64,000 nucleotides of DNA, from NCBI GenBank assembly GCA_050298555.1, contig JBNKUL010000035.1, positions 1-64,000 of the forward strand, read 5' to 3'. Position 1 is the first letter of the stretch; every line of letters begins with the position of its first letter. Both the position numbers and the translations under genes were made by a program. Of the stretch, positions 24,833-35,258 are shown one piece after another. This DNA comes from JAPHSX01 sp050298555 (GTDB lineage Bacteria > Pseudomonadota > Gammaproteobacteria > Thiohalomonadales > Thiohalomonadaceae). The notes beneath the pieces are model-generated. The model had not been told where the DNA came from and searched no databases. It worked only from the letters and a program-made list of their open reading frames with translations.

Positions 24833-25393
24833 ATGTACAGACACTGCTATGGAAATGAAGAGGAAAACGCTATTTTGGCTCAAATAAGGGACGAAGAGCT
24901 AAAAAATCCAGCGCCTTTTTCAAACCGAGAAATAGTCGATTTCGGCATGCCTAAGTCAGAGTCCCTCTATCCACTAGATGAGCAAGGTGGAGAGTTTTCT
25001 GACTCTGTCGAAGATGTCCCTATTATCGATATTGTTGGCTTGAGCAATACCAATAATCTTGATAATTACGAAGAAGGCATGACGTTTAGAGATGTTTTGT
25101 TCAAATGCTTGCATGGGGCATCCCTTACGAAAGAAAGTTTGCAGTACTTTGTCGGTGACGATTTGAAGTCGGATAAACATGAGTGCAATCCAGAATTCAC
25201 TTACTTCCCCCAAGACGAGAAATACATGGGAAGTAAAGGGTATGCAAGGCGTGGTGTTGGTCTAACCAAAAGAGGAGATGTATTCTACGTCGATCAAGGT
25301 AAGCAAAGAACAATAATTGCAATGTTTCATATATATCAAGTATTTGGTAGCGGTGGATTATTCCGAAGAGTAAGAGTGGAACGCTATGGCTAA
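24833..25393 (+). CDS. Cassette gene 1: unknown 186-residue protein
   Basis: I do not recognise this protein. It is acidic in the first half, has no signal peptide or membrane segment, and is low in GC with codon use unlike the flanking genes. The C-terminal segment GDVFYVDQGKQRTIIAMFHIYQVFG recalls the DGxxR turn of ParB/sulfiredoxin-fold proteins (DQGKQR), but that is only a faint resemblance. AAGGAAG lies about 9 bases before the ATG. The stop codon falls inside the R'' box of the attC site that follows, as is common in gene cassettes. A frame this long with a good ribosome site supports a real gene. Confidence 0.7.
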   Translation: MYRHCYGNEEENAILAQIRDEELKNPAPFSNREIVDFGMPKSESLYPLDEQGGEFSDSVEDVPIIDIVGLSNTNNLDNYEEGMTFRDVLFKCLHGASLTKESLQYFVGDDLKSDKHECNPEFTYFPQDEKYMGSKGYARRGVGLTKRGDVFYVDQGKQRTIIAMFHIYQVFGSGGLFRRVRVERYG

Positions 25394-25488
25394 CAAGTCG
25401 TTGAATTTCGTTCCTAGCCTAAACTACAGGCCCTCCACCGGACAGTCAAAGGCTATGCTTCTGTGCGCCGATTAACGATGCGTTATGC
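25388..25488 (+). other. attC-like site 1 (integron cassette recombination site)
   Basis: R'' GGCTAAC (25388-25394), 5-base spacer AAGTC, L'' GTTGAA (25400-25405); then, after a ~66-base centre, L' TTAAC (25472-25476), 5-base spacer GATGC and R' GTTATGC (25482-25488). L'' pairs with L' leaving one unpaired G (GTT-G-AA against GTTAA), the extrahelical base typical of attC. The R boxes pair imperfectly. The preceding gene stops inside R'' and the next gene starts 17 bases after R'. Best-supported of the four candidate sites in the window. Confidence 0.68.
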
Positions 25489-25505
25489 CTCAAGGTAGAT
25501 AGAAC

Positions 25506-26087
25506 ATGGAAATAAGGCCGAGCAAATCTGAAGAGTTGTTCCTGAGTTTAGGATACAACCGTTTTTACGATTTATTCGATGAGATTATGGAAGACGATTT
25601 CTGGGAAAAAGAAGATTGGTATAGGTTCAGTAAAGTATCGAATATCTTTGCTATATACGCTGAGCTATTAACGTATAAACCCTTCAAGTATGTGTTTGAG
25701 GCTCTTGGGAAGCAGCGCCTCCCAATGGAATCAGAGATTGGAGGGCCAACTTTCAAGTTTGTTCGCAATGTTCTTGCACATTTTCCAGTTTTCGAAACAT
25801 GGGATGACGTCTGGGTCAGCAAAGATTTGGTGAACTGGCAAAAAGAAGGCTTAACAATAGATCGTTTCTTAAAGAAGTACTCAGGTCATGAAGGAGTTAA
25901 GTATCGATTCTGGGAGGTTGACAAAAAACGTATGACATACATTAGCATTCGCTTCCCGGGAGAATACGGTGAAAACAAAATATACCTAAAGGATATGATT
26001 GCCGAAAAAGACGGTGCAAAGTTTTCACTGATAATGATGCGGAAAATACTAGATACACAAGTAGAGTTCGCAAGTGAAAAAGCATAA
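25506..26087 (+). CDS. Cassette gene 2: unknown 193-residue protein with RNxxxH (HEPN-like) motif
   Basis: A mostly helical N-terminal half contains FVR87-N-V-L-A-H92F, which fits the R-N-x3-H active-site pattern of HEPN ribonucleases. The C-terminal half (TIDRFLKKYSGHEGVKYRFWEVDKKRMTYISIRFPGEYGENKIYLKDMIAEKDG) looks mixed alpha/beta. No known family is recognised by eye, and the motif is short enough to be coincidence. AAGGTAG is 9 bases before the ATG; the gene is low in GC. It stops inside the R'' box of attC-like site 2, so it forms a compact cassette between two sites. Confidence 0.68.
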   Translation: MEIRPSKSEELFLSLGYNRFYDLFDEIMEDDFWEKEDWYRFSKVSNIFAIYAELLTYKPFKYVFEALGKQRLPMESEIGGPTFKFVRNVLAHFPVFETWDDVWVSKDLVNWQKEGLTIDRFLKKYSGHEGVKYRFWEVDKKRMTYISIRFPGEYGENKIYLKDMIAEKDGAKFSLIMMRKILDTQVEFASEKA

Positions 26088-26150
26088 CAATTCACTGCAA
26101 CGGATAAAATCTCACAGCTTTCACTTTTTTCGTTGGGTTCGGCATTAGGC
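26082..26150 (+). other. attC-like site 2
   Basis: R'' GCATAAC (26082-26088), spacer AATTC, L'' ACTGCAA (26094-26100); L' TTGGGT (26133-26138), spacer TCGGC, R' ATTAGGC (26144-26150). L'' pairs with L' (ACT-CAA against ACCCAA, one wobble) with an unpaired G, again the attC pattern. R' carries A in place of the G of GTTAGGC, which would impair recombination. The R'' heptamer is the exact reverse complement of the R' box of site 1. Length is 69 bp, within the attC range. Confidence 0.62.
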
Positions 26151-26156
26151 ATAAAA

Positions 26157-26792
26157 ATGAGCGCAAAAGAACAAGCCGAAGAGTTTATCGAAAACAGTCG
26201 ACCAGCAATAGAACATCTATTCGGTGCTTTAGATGAATACAACAAAGTGCTCGAAATGGCACAGATTACGGTTGAGGAAATAGAAAGCTCGCAACAGCTC
26301 TTATCAGATCTATTTATGTATCGTGATCAGTGGTCTCCCAATGCCAATCACCACTATGCGCAGTACATGATGCGTATGAAAGAGTTAGAAAAACAAAAGA
26401 CAGCGGCTCGTAATGAGGATGCTAGAAAATTAGAAAAAGCGCTTTTCAATATAGGCTCAACAGTTGAATCTATGTCCGGTCTTGCTGGTGCTGTCTTACA
26501 AATCGGGAAACAGGCGCTTTCCATACGTTATGCGGGAAAACCGAATCTTCCTGCCACAAGAACCATTGGTACACAAAATATCGTCGAGGTGGTTTGGGAG
26601 GGGCGAAATCACGCTATGCATTGGGATGAGGGTGCCCCAAGAGAACGAGTCAGAAAAATGCTTAACGCATTAGCAGCTGATCTCAAGATCACAATTGAAG
26701 TAGGAAAAAACAATTGTCTGTCGATACTGGGGGCTTTGCAATGGAAGAAGCCGGAAGATGTTATATCTGACCTCAAGGCTCTTGTGCAATGA
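26157..26792 (+). CDS. Cassette gene 3: unknown 211-residue protein with RNxxxH (HEPN-like) motif
   Basis: A largely helical, charged protein (SAKEQAEEFIENSRPAIEHLFGALDEYNKVLEMAQ; long KELEKQKTAARNEDARKLEKAL segment). EVVWEGR150-N-H-A-M-H155WDEG fits the HEPN RNase pattern R-N-x3-H and is followed by a conserved-looking WDEG. The start ATG is 7 bases after the R' box of attC-like site 2 with no ribosome site, which is usual for cassettes read from an upstream start. An in-frame TTG at 26133 inside the site is rejected. No signal or membrane segment. Low GC. Confidence 0.68.
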   Translation: MSAKEQAEEFIENSRPAIEHLFGALDEYNKVLEMAQITVEEIESSQQLLSDLFMYRDQWSPNANHHYAQYMMRMKELEKQKTAARNEDARKLEKALFNIGSTVESMSGLAGAVLQIGKQALSIRYAGKPNLPATRTIGTQNIVEVVWEGRNHAMHWDEGAPRERVRKMLNALAADLKITIEVGKNNCLSILGALQWKKPEDVISDLKALVQ

Positions 26793-26802
26793 AATGCCCG
26801 AT

Positions 26803-26876
26803 AAGGCCATAAACGCGGCCGTCAAGAAGTTACGCTTCGCTTCACTTCTTGCCTCCAGTCATAGCTGGCGTTCAGG
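26803..26876 (+). other. Degenerate attC-like site 3
   Basis: Downstream of cassette gene 3, CATAAAC lies near the left edge and GC-GTTCAGG at 26868-26876 resembles a right core (GCGTT). The centre has an 8-bp stem, CAAGAAGT/ACTTCTTG, with a 13-base loop. The L boxes do not pair convincingly, so if this is an attC it has decayed. Position directly after the third cassette gene is the main support. Confidence 0.35.
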
Positions 26877-27201
26877 ACTGCTCCAGAGAGCTTCGCTGAC
26901 AAAGTTCTATTCGTCCCCTGAGGGCCGCTTTGGTCGCAAAACAGACACTACCAGTCAGTGCAATTCTGAACTACTTTGTATTAAAAAGGTGAGTGGTGTT
27001 TCTCCTCTCAACACATCACCTTCTCAGCTCAACCCGAACAGACCTTCCCTGGCACCGATGGCGCCTCCTGAACAATCTCGTCCCACACTGAAAGCTCAAA
27101 CCCGACTGTTCGCACATTCCTCCCTGCCACTGTCTTTCTCCGTAGAGTCATCTATGCTCGTTACTGTGCAACTTCCTCTGTAAAAAGTCATAGGAGTGGT
27201 T
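26877..27201. other. Non-coding region between the cassette block and gnd
   Basis: About 325 bases with no credible gene. An open frame across 26758-27183 starts inside cassette gene 3 and encodes a low-complexity Ser/Pro/Leu-rich product; it is taken as chance. No tRNA, terminator with T-run or recombination site is clear. TAGGAG at 27191-27196 is the ribosome site of gnd. The promoter of gnd-zwf-pgl should lie here but no box pair stands out. Confidence 0.4.
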
Positions 27202-28221
27202 ATGCAAATCGGAATGGTCGGGCTCGGACGTATGGGCGCCAATATGACGCGCCGCCTGCTGCGTGCCGGGCATGAATGTGTGGTCTACAACCGCAGTCGT
27301 GGGCCGGTGGAGGAGATGGCCGCCGAGGGGGCGGTCGCCAGCAGCGACCTGGCGGACCTGGTGGCGAGGCTGGATGCGCCGCGTGCGCTCTGGTTGATGG
27401 TGCCGGCGGCCACGGTCGATGCGGTGATCGCCCAGCTGGAACCGCTACTGGAGGCGGGGGATATCCTCATCGATGGCGGCAACTCCTATTACAAGGACGA
27501 TATCGTCCGCGGCCGTCGTCTGGCCGAGAAGGGGATTGGCTATCTCGATGTGGGCACCAGCGGCGGCGTCTGGGGACTGGAGCGCGGTTACTGCCTGATG
27601 ATCGGCGGCGAGGGCGATGCCGTTGCTCATCTGACGCCCATCTTCGCCGACCTGGCTCCCGGTGCCGGCGAGATCGCACGCAGCCGCGGGCGCAGCGGGG
27701 AGTACGCCCCGGAGGAGCAGGGCTACCTCCACTGCGGTCCCCACGGCGCGGGCCACTTCGTGAAGATGGTACACAACGGCATTGAGTACGGGTTGATGGC
27801 GGCCTATGCCGAGGGGATCAATCTCCTCAGGCATGCCGGTATCGGGCGCGATGACCGGGAGCAGGATGCGGAGACGGCGCCACTTGCCGATGCGCGGGTC
27901 TTTCAGTACGAGATTGAGGTCGACCGGGTCACCGAGTTGTGGCGCCGGGGCAGTGTGGTCTCCTCCTGGCTGCTCGATTTAACGGCAAACGCCCTGATGG
28001 ACGATAAGGAACTCGACGCCTTTTCCGGCAGTGTCTCCGATTCGGGCGAGGGGCGCTGGACCGCCATCGCCGCGGTGGAGTCGGGAACGCCGGCACCGGT
28101 GCTCAGTGCGGCCCTGTTCAGCCGTTTCGCCTCGCGTGATGAAGATAACTATGCCAGCAAGATACTTTCCGCCATGCGCTATGAGTTCGGCGGACACCAT
28201 GAAAAGGCGAAGGGGGAGTGA
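27202..28221 (+). CDS. gnd: 6-phosphogluconate dehydrogenase, decarboxylating (short form)
   Basis: A 339-residue enzyme, the short form of the family rather than the ~470-residue E. coli Gnd. It converts 6-phosphogluconate to ribulose 5-phosphate. GLGRMGANMTRRLLRAGH is the dinucleotide-binding motif; DGGNSYYKDD and LDVGTSGGVWGLERGYCLMIGG bind substrate; GHFVKMVHNGIEYGLM holds the catalytic Lys and Asn. The short form is often NAD-preferring, which cannot be read here. The ATG at 27202 has TAGGAG 5 bases upstream. Its stop overlaps the zwf start (TGATG). Confidence 0.93.
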   Translation: MQIGMVGLGRMGANMTRRLLRAGHECVVYNRSRGPVEEMAAEGAVASSDLADLVARLDAPRALWLMVPAATVDAVIAQLEPLLEAGDILIDGGNSYYKDDIVRGRRLAEKGIGYLDVGTSGGVWGLERGYCLMIGGEGDAVAHLTPIFADLAPGAGEIARSRGRSGEYAPEEQGYLHCGPHGAGHFVKMVHNGIEYGLMAAYAEGINLLRHAGIGRDDREQDAETAPLADARVFQYEIEVDRVTELWRRGSVVSSWLLDLTANALMDDKELDAFSGSVSDSGEGRWTAIAAVESGTPAPVLSAALFSRFASRDEDNYASKILSAMRYEFGGHHEKAKGE

Positions 28222-29750
28222 TGGCGACCAAGAAGCCGGAGATCGCCCCGCCCTCTATCTTCGTCATTTTCGGTGCCGGTGGCGACCTGGCCAAGCGCAA
28301 GCTCTTTCCCGCCCTGTGCAACCTGAAAAAGCAGGGGCTGCTACCGGAGGAGTTCGCTATTGTCGCTATCACCCACAAGCCGGTGAGCGACGAGGCCTAT
28401 CGCGACTATCTGCAGAGGGAGTTGCCAGAGGTGACCGGCGGGGGCGTGGAGTGCATCGAGTGGGAGGGGTTCCGTTCCCGTATCTACGCCACCTCCCTCG
28501 ACTTTTCCGATGGCGTCGGCTACCACGGCCTGGCCGAGGTGCTGCAACGGGTCTGTGCTCAACACAACATCCCCAGTAACTACCTCTTTTATATGGCGAC
28601 GCCACCGCGCTACTTCTGCGAGATTGCCGCCAATCTCAAGGCCGCCGGGCTTAGCGACGAGCGTGATGGCCACTGGCGGCGGCTGATTATCGAGAAGCCG
28701 TTCGGCCAGGATCTGGAGTCGGCGCGGGTACTCAACCGCATGCTGCACAACAGCCTCGAAGAGCACCAAATCTACCGTATCGATCACTACCTCGGTAAGG
28801 AGACGGTACAGAATATCCTCGCCTATCGCTTCACCAACAGCACGGTGGAGCCGATATGGGACCACCGCTATATCGACCATGTGCAGATCACCGTGGCCGA
28901 ATCGGTCGGGGTGGAGAACCGGGCCAACTACTACGACAACACCGGTGCCCTGCGCGACATGATTCCCAACCACCTGCTGGCAGTCCTGTCGGTGGTGGCG
29001 ATGGAACCGCCCAACTCCTTTAGTGCCGACGCGGTGCGCGATGAGCAGAATAAGGTGTTGCGCGCGGTGCGCCCCTTCACCCCGGAGGATGTGTTGACGC
29101 AGACGGTGCGAGGCCAGTATGGGCCGGGCACCATGCAAGGTCGTGAAGTGCCCGGTTACTGTCAGGAGCCGGGGGTGGACCCGGAGTCGGAGGTCGAGAC
29201 CTATGTCGCGCTCAAGGTGTTGATCGACTCCTGGCGCTGGGTCGGGGTGCCGTTCTACATCCGCACCGGCAAGCGCATGCCGGGACGCTATACCGAGGTG
29301 GCGGTGGTCTACAAGCACGCCCCCAACGCCATGTTCCGCGACGCCTCTTTCGGCCACCGCGACCTGCCGTCCAACATGCTGGTGTTGCGGCTGCAGCCGC
29401 ATGAAGGGATCGACATGACCTTCAACGCCAAGATTCCCGGTCCGCAGATGAAGCTCGGCAGCGTCACCATGGACTTTCACTACCAGGACCATTTCGGCAC
29501 TGAGCCGACCACGGGATACGAGACCCTTATCTTCGACTGCATGAACGGCGATGCGACCCTGTTCAAGCGCGCCGATACCATCGAGACCGGCTGGGAGATC
29601 GTCGAGCCGATACTCGATGTCTGGTCCGCCCTGCCGACGCGGGAATTTCCCAACTATGCCGCCGGCACCTGGGGCCCCGTCGCCGGCGATGAACTGCTGC
29701 AGCGTGACGGCCGACGCTGGAAGGACTGCGGCATCTACTGTACGCCATGA
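28221..29750 (+). CDS. zwf: Glucose-6-phosphate 1-dehydrogenase
   Basis: A 509-residue first enzyme of the oxidative pentose phosphate route. FGAGGDLAKRKLFPAL is the coenzyme motif and YRIDHYLGKETVQN the substrate motif with the catalytic His; YIRTGKRMPGRYTEVAVVYK is conserved in the C-terminal domain. Length is typical. It overlaps gnd by 1 base and pgl by 4 bases, so gnd-zwf-pgl form one tight operon making NADPH and ribulose 5-phosphate. No edd or eda is nearby, so Entner-Doudoroff use is not indicated by this window. Confidence 0.97.
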   Translation: MATKKPEIAPPSIFVIFGAGGDLAKRKLFPALCNLKKQGLLPEEFAIVAITHKPVSDEAYRDYLQRELPEVTGGGVECIEWEGFRSRIYATSLDFSDGVGYHGLAEVLQRVCAQHNIPSNYLFYMATPPRYFCEIAANLKAAGLSDERDGHWRRLIIEKPFGQDLESARVLNRMLHNSLEEHQIYRIDHYLGKETVQNILAYRFTNSTVEPIWDHRYIDHVQITVAESVGVENRANYYDNTGALRDMIPNHLLAVLSVVAMEPPNSFSADAVRDEQNKVLRAVRPFTPEDVLTQTVRGQYGPGTMQGREVPGYCQEPGVDPESEVETYVALKVLIDSWRWVGVPFYIRTGKRMPGRYTEVAVVYKHAPNAMFRDASFGHRDLPSNMLVLRLQPHEGIDMTFNAKIPGPQMKLGSVTMDFHYQDHFGTEPTTGYETLIFDCMNGDATLFKRADTIETGWEIVEPILDVWSALPTREFPNYAAGTWGPVAGDELLQRDGRRWKDCGIYCTP

Positions 29751-30466
29751 GCATCGAAGGGATCCTCGGCAAGCAACTCACCGTGCGTCTGCTGGGTGAT
29801 GCCGCAGCGGTTGCGGCTGAGGCGGCCGCTCGGATCGAACGTGCGGCCAGCGAGTCGATCGCCGAGCGCGGAGCCTTTCACCTGGTGCTTGCCGGTGGCG
29901 GCACGCCGCAACAGGCCTACCGCCTGCTGGCCAATATCGAAGCCGAGTGGTCAAGGTGGCACATCTACTTCGGTGACGAGCGTTGCCTGCCGGCGGATGA
30001 CGCCGAGCGAAACAGCGTGATGGCTGAGCGTGCCTGGCTGGCGCAAAGCCCGATCCCCAAAGAGCAGATTCACCCCATCCCGGCGGAGCGGGGGGCCGAG
30101 GCGGCGGCTGCCGCCTACAGCCAGACGCTCTCGGGCGTGCTCCCCTTTGACATGGTCCTGCTGGGGATGGGGGAGGATGGGCATACCGCCAGCCTCTTTC
30201 CCGGCCACCCTCTCGAACAGGAGGGCCTGGCGACGGCGGTGCACGATGCGCCGAAGCCGCCGCCGGATCGCGTCTCCCTGACCCCGCGTGCCCTCAATGC
30301 CACCCGCCGCCTGCTGTTCCTGGTTACCGGGGCCGGCAAACATAAGGCACTGGAGCAGTGGCGCCGGGGTGAGCAGCTACCGGTTTCTGCGATAGCAGCG
30401 GCAGGCAGCGCAGAGTTGTTGCTCGACCGTGCCGCTGCCGCGGAGTGGGTGGCGGGGAACAGCTGA
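29747..30466 (+). CDS. pgl: 6-phosphogluconolactonase
   Basis: A 239-residue DevB-type lactonase, related to glucosamine-6-phosphate isomerases, hydrolysing 6-phosphogluconolactone. FHLVLAGGGTPQQAYRLL, IYFGDERCLPADDAERNS and LLGMGEDGHTASLFPGH are the family motifs. The ATG overlaps the zwf stop (ATGA). It is last in the gnd-zwf-pgl operon; a 103-base gap separates it from dnaE. Nothing unusual is seen. Confidence 0.95.
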   Translation: MSIEGILGKQLTVRLLGDAAAVAAEAAARIERAASESIAERGAFHLVLAGGGTPQQAYRLLANIEAEWSRWHIYFGDERCLPADDAERNSVMAERAWLAQSPIPKEQIHPIPAERGAEAAAAAYSQTLSGVLPFDMVLLGMGEDGHTASLFPGHPLEQEGLATAVHDAPKPPPDRVSLTPRALNATRRLLFLVTGAGKHKALEQWRRGEQLPVSAIAAAGSAELLLDRAAAAEWVAGNS

Positions 30467-30569
30467 CCCACCTCTTCGCGAGCTTGTCGTGGTGCTTTGG
30501 CATCCCGGCGATTACCCGGCTGGATGTCAAGACTTGTTCTGTTCGTTCCGGCGGGGTAACTTCCTCGCC

Positions 30570-34058
<3,489 letters not shown>

Positions 34059-34062
34059 TTAA

Positions 34063-34076
34063 CAAGCCATGGCTTG
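34063..34076. repeat. 14-bp perfect palindrome after dnaE
   Basis: CAAGCCATGGCTTG reads the same on both strands. It lies 4 bases after the dnaE stop and runs almost into the REP-like element, without a T-run. It may be part of the same structured region or a weak end signal for dnaE. Confidence 0.4.
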
Positions 34077-34078
34077 CT

Positions 34079-34138
34079 GTAGGAGGCCCGCCCTCGGGCC
34101 GAATATCTGTTTATTCGCGGCGAGGGCGCCGCTCCTAC
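34079..34138. repeat. REP-like extragenic palindrome, copy 2 (long form)
   Basis: Outer arms GTAGGAG (34079-34085) and CTCCTAC (34132-34138); middle arms GCCCTCG (34090-34096) and CGAGGGC (34121-34127); inner arms CGAATA (34100-34105) and TATTCG (34112-34117) with a TCTGTT loop. This nested palindrome is of the TGTAGGAG class common between genes in Gammaproteobacteria and usually mobilised by RAYT transposases; no such gene is in the window. It sits between dnaE and the accA promoter. Confidence 0.75.
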
Positions 34139-34173
34139 CGGTAGATTATGGGCGGGGGCAAGGCCAATTGGAG

Positions 34174-34203
34174 GCGACAAGGCGGGGAACACTCGCTTAT
34201 AAT
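34174..34203 (+). promoter_or_regulatory. accA promoter
   Basis: GCGACA (34174-34179), an 18-base spacer and a consensus TATAAT (34198-34203). The accA start is 47 bases downstream. The -10 box is perfect and the -35 matches at four positions. Confidence 0.6.
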
Positions 34204-34249
34204 CGCCACTCTTTAAGAATCAGAACGAAATCATCGGTACCCGTTAGAG

Positions 34250-35209
34250 ATGAATCTAAACTTTCTTGAATTCGAACAACCCATCGCCGAGCTGGAAGCG
34301 AAGATCGAAGAGCTGCGCTACGTCGGTGATGATGCCGAGATCAACATTGGCGAGGAGATCAGCCGCCTGCAGGCCAAGAGCAAGAGCCTGACCGAGCAGA
34401 TCTTCTCCAATCTCAATGCCTGGCAGATCTCGCAGCTGGCGCGCCACCCGCAGCGCCCCTACACCCTGGACTACATCGAGCGCCTGTTTAGCGACTTCGA
34501 GGAGCTGCACGGTGACCGCGCCTTTGCCGATGACCCCTCCATCGTCGGCGGTATCGCACGCCTCAATGACAAGCCGGTGATGGTGATCGGCCAGCAGAAG
34601 GGCCGCGATACCAAGGAGAAGGTATACCGCAACTTCGGCATGCCGCGCCCTGAGGGTTACCGCAAGGCGCTGCGCCTGATGGAGATGGCCGAGCGCTTCA
34701 AGCTGCCCATCGTCACCTTCATCGACACCCCCGGCGCCTACCCCGGCGTCGGCGCCGAGGAGCGCGGCCAGTCCGAGGCGATTGCACGTAACCTGTTGGT
34801 CATGGCCAAGCTCAGGACCCCCATCGTCTGCACCGTGATCGGTGAGGGCGGCTCCGGCGGTGCACTGGCCATCGGCGTGGGCGACCGCGTCAACATGCTT
34901 AACTACAGCACCTACTCGGTAATCTCCCCCGAGGGTTGCGCCTCCATCCTGTGGAAGAGCGCAGAGAAGGCCTCCGATGCGGCCGAGGCGCTGGGTATCA
35001 CCTCCGAGCGTCTGAAGGAGCTGGGCCTTATCGATCGCATCATCGATGAGCCGCTCGGCGGCGCCCACCGCGACTTCGACGCCATGGGCCACCAGGTGAA
35101 GATCGCCCTGGCCGAGGACCTCGACGCCCTGGGCCGCCTGCCCATGGACGAGCTGCTCTCCCAGCGCTACCAGCGCCTGATGTCCTTCGGGAACTTCGAA
35201 GAGAAGTGA
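34250..35209 (+). CDS. accA: Acetyl-CoA carboxylase carboxyltransferase alpha subunit
   Basis: A 319-residue subunit that, with AccD, transfers carboxyl from biotin to acetyl-CoA, the committed step of fatty acid synthesis. The N-terminal helix (FLEFEQPIAELEAKIEELR), PQRPYTLDYIERLFSDFEELHGDRAFADD, the oxyanion-hole region GAYPGVGAEERGQSEAIARNL and GEGGSGGALAIGVGDRV are conserved. Length is the same as in E. coli. It has its own promoter at 34174-34203 and is followed by a strong inverted repeat before tilS. Confidence 0.98.
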   Translation: MNLNFLEFEQPIAELEAKIEELRYVGDDAEINIGEEISRLQAKSKSLTEQIFSNLNAWQISQLARHPQRPYTLDYIERLFSDFEELHGDRAFADDPSIVGGIARLNDKPVMVIGQQKGRDTKEKVYRNFGMPRPEGYRKALRLMEMAERFKLPIVTFIDTPGAYPGVGAEERGQSEAIARNLLVMAKLRTPIVCTVIGEGGSGGALAIGVGDRVNMLNYSTYSVISPEGCASILWKSAEKASDAAEALGITSERLKELGLIDRIIDEPLGGAHRDFDAMGHQVKIALAEDLDALGRLPMDELLSQRYQRLMSFGNFEEK

Positions 35210-35217
35210 GTTCCCTG

Positions 35218-35258
35218 CATGGCAGCGGCCCCCAGCTGATTTGATGGCCGCTGCCATG
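35218..35258 (+). promoter_or_regulatory. 13-bp perfect hairpin covering the tilS start
   Basis: CATGGCAGCGGCC (35218-35230) pairs with GGCCGCTGCCATG (35246-35258) around a 15-base loop. Both candidate tilS start codons are involved: ATG 35244 sits at the loop/stem edge and ATG 35256 is the last part of the 3' arm. No T-run follows, so a terminator is unlikely; the structure could limit tilS translation. Confidence 0.6.

Noticed and set aside
24833..26792. Interpreting the three cassette genes as a classical toxin-antitoxin operon
   Set aside because: The genes do not overlap, each has its own recombination-like spacer, and none resembles a known small antitoxin.
26758..27183. A 141-codon open frame downstream of cassette gene 3
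   Set aside because: It starts inside gene 3, has no ribosome site, and its product is low-complexity with no family signal.
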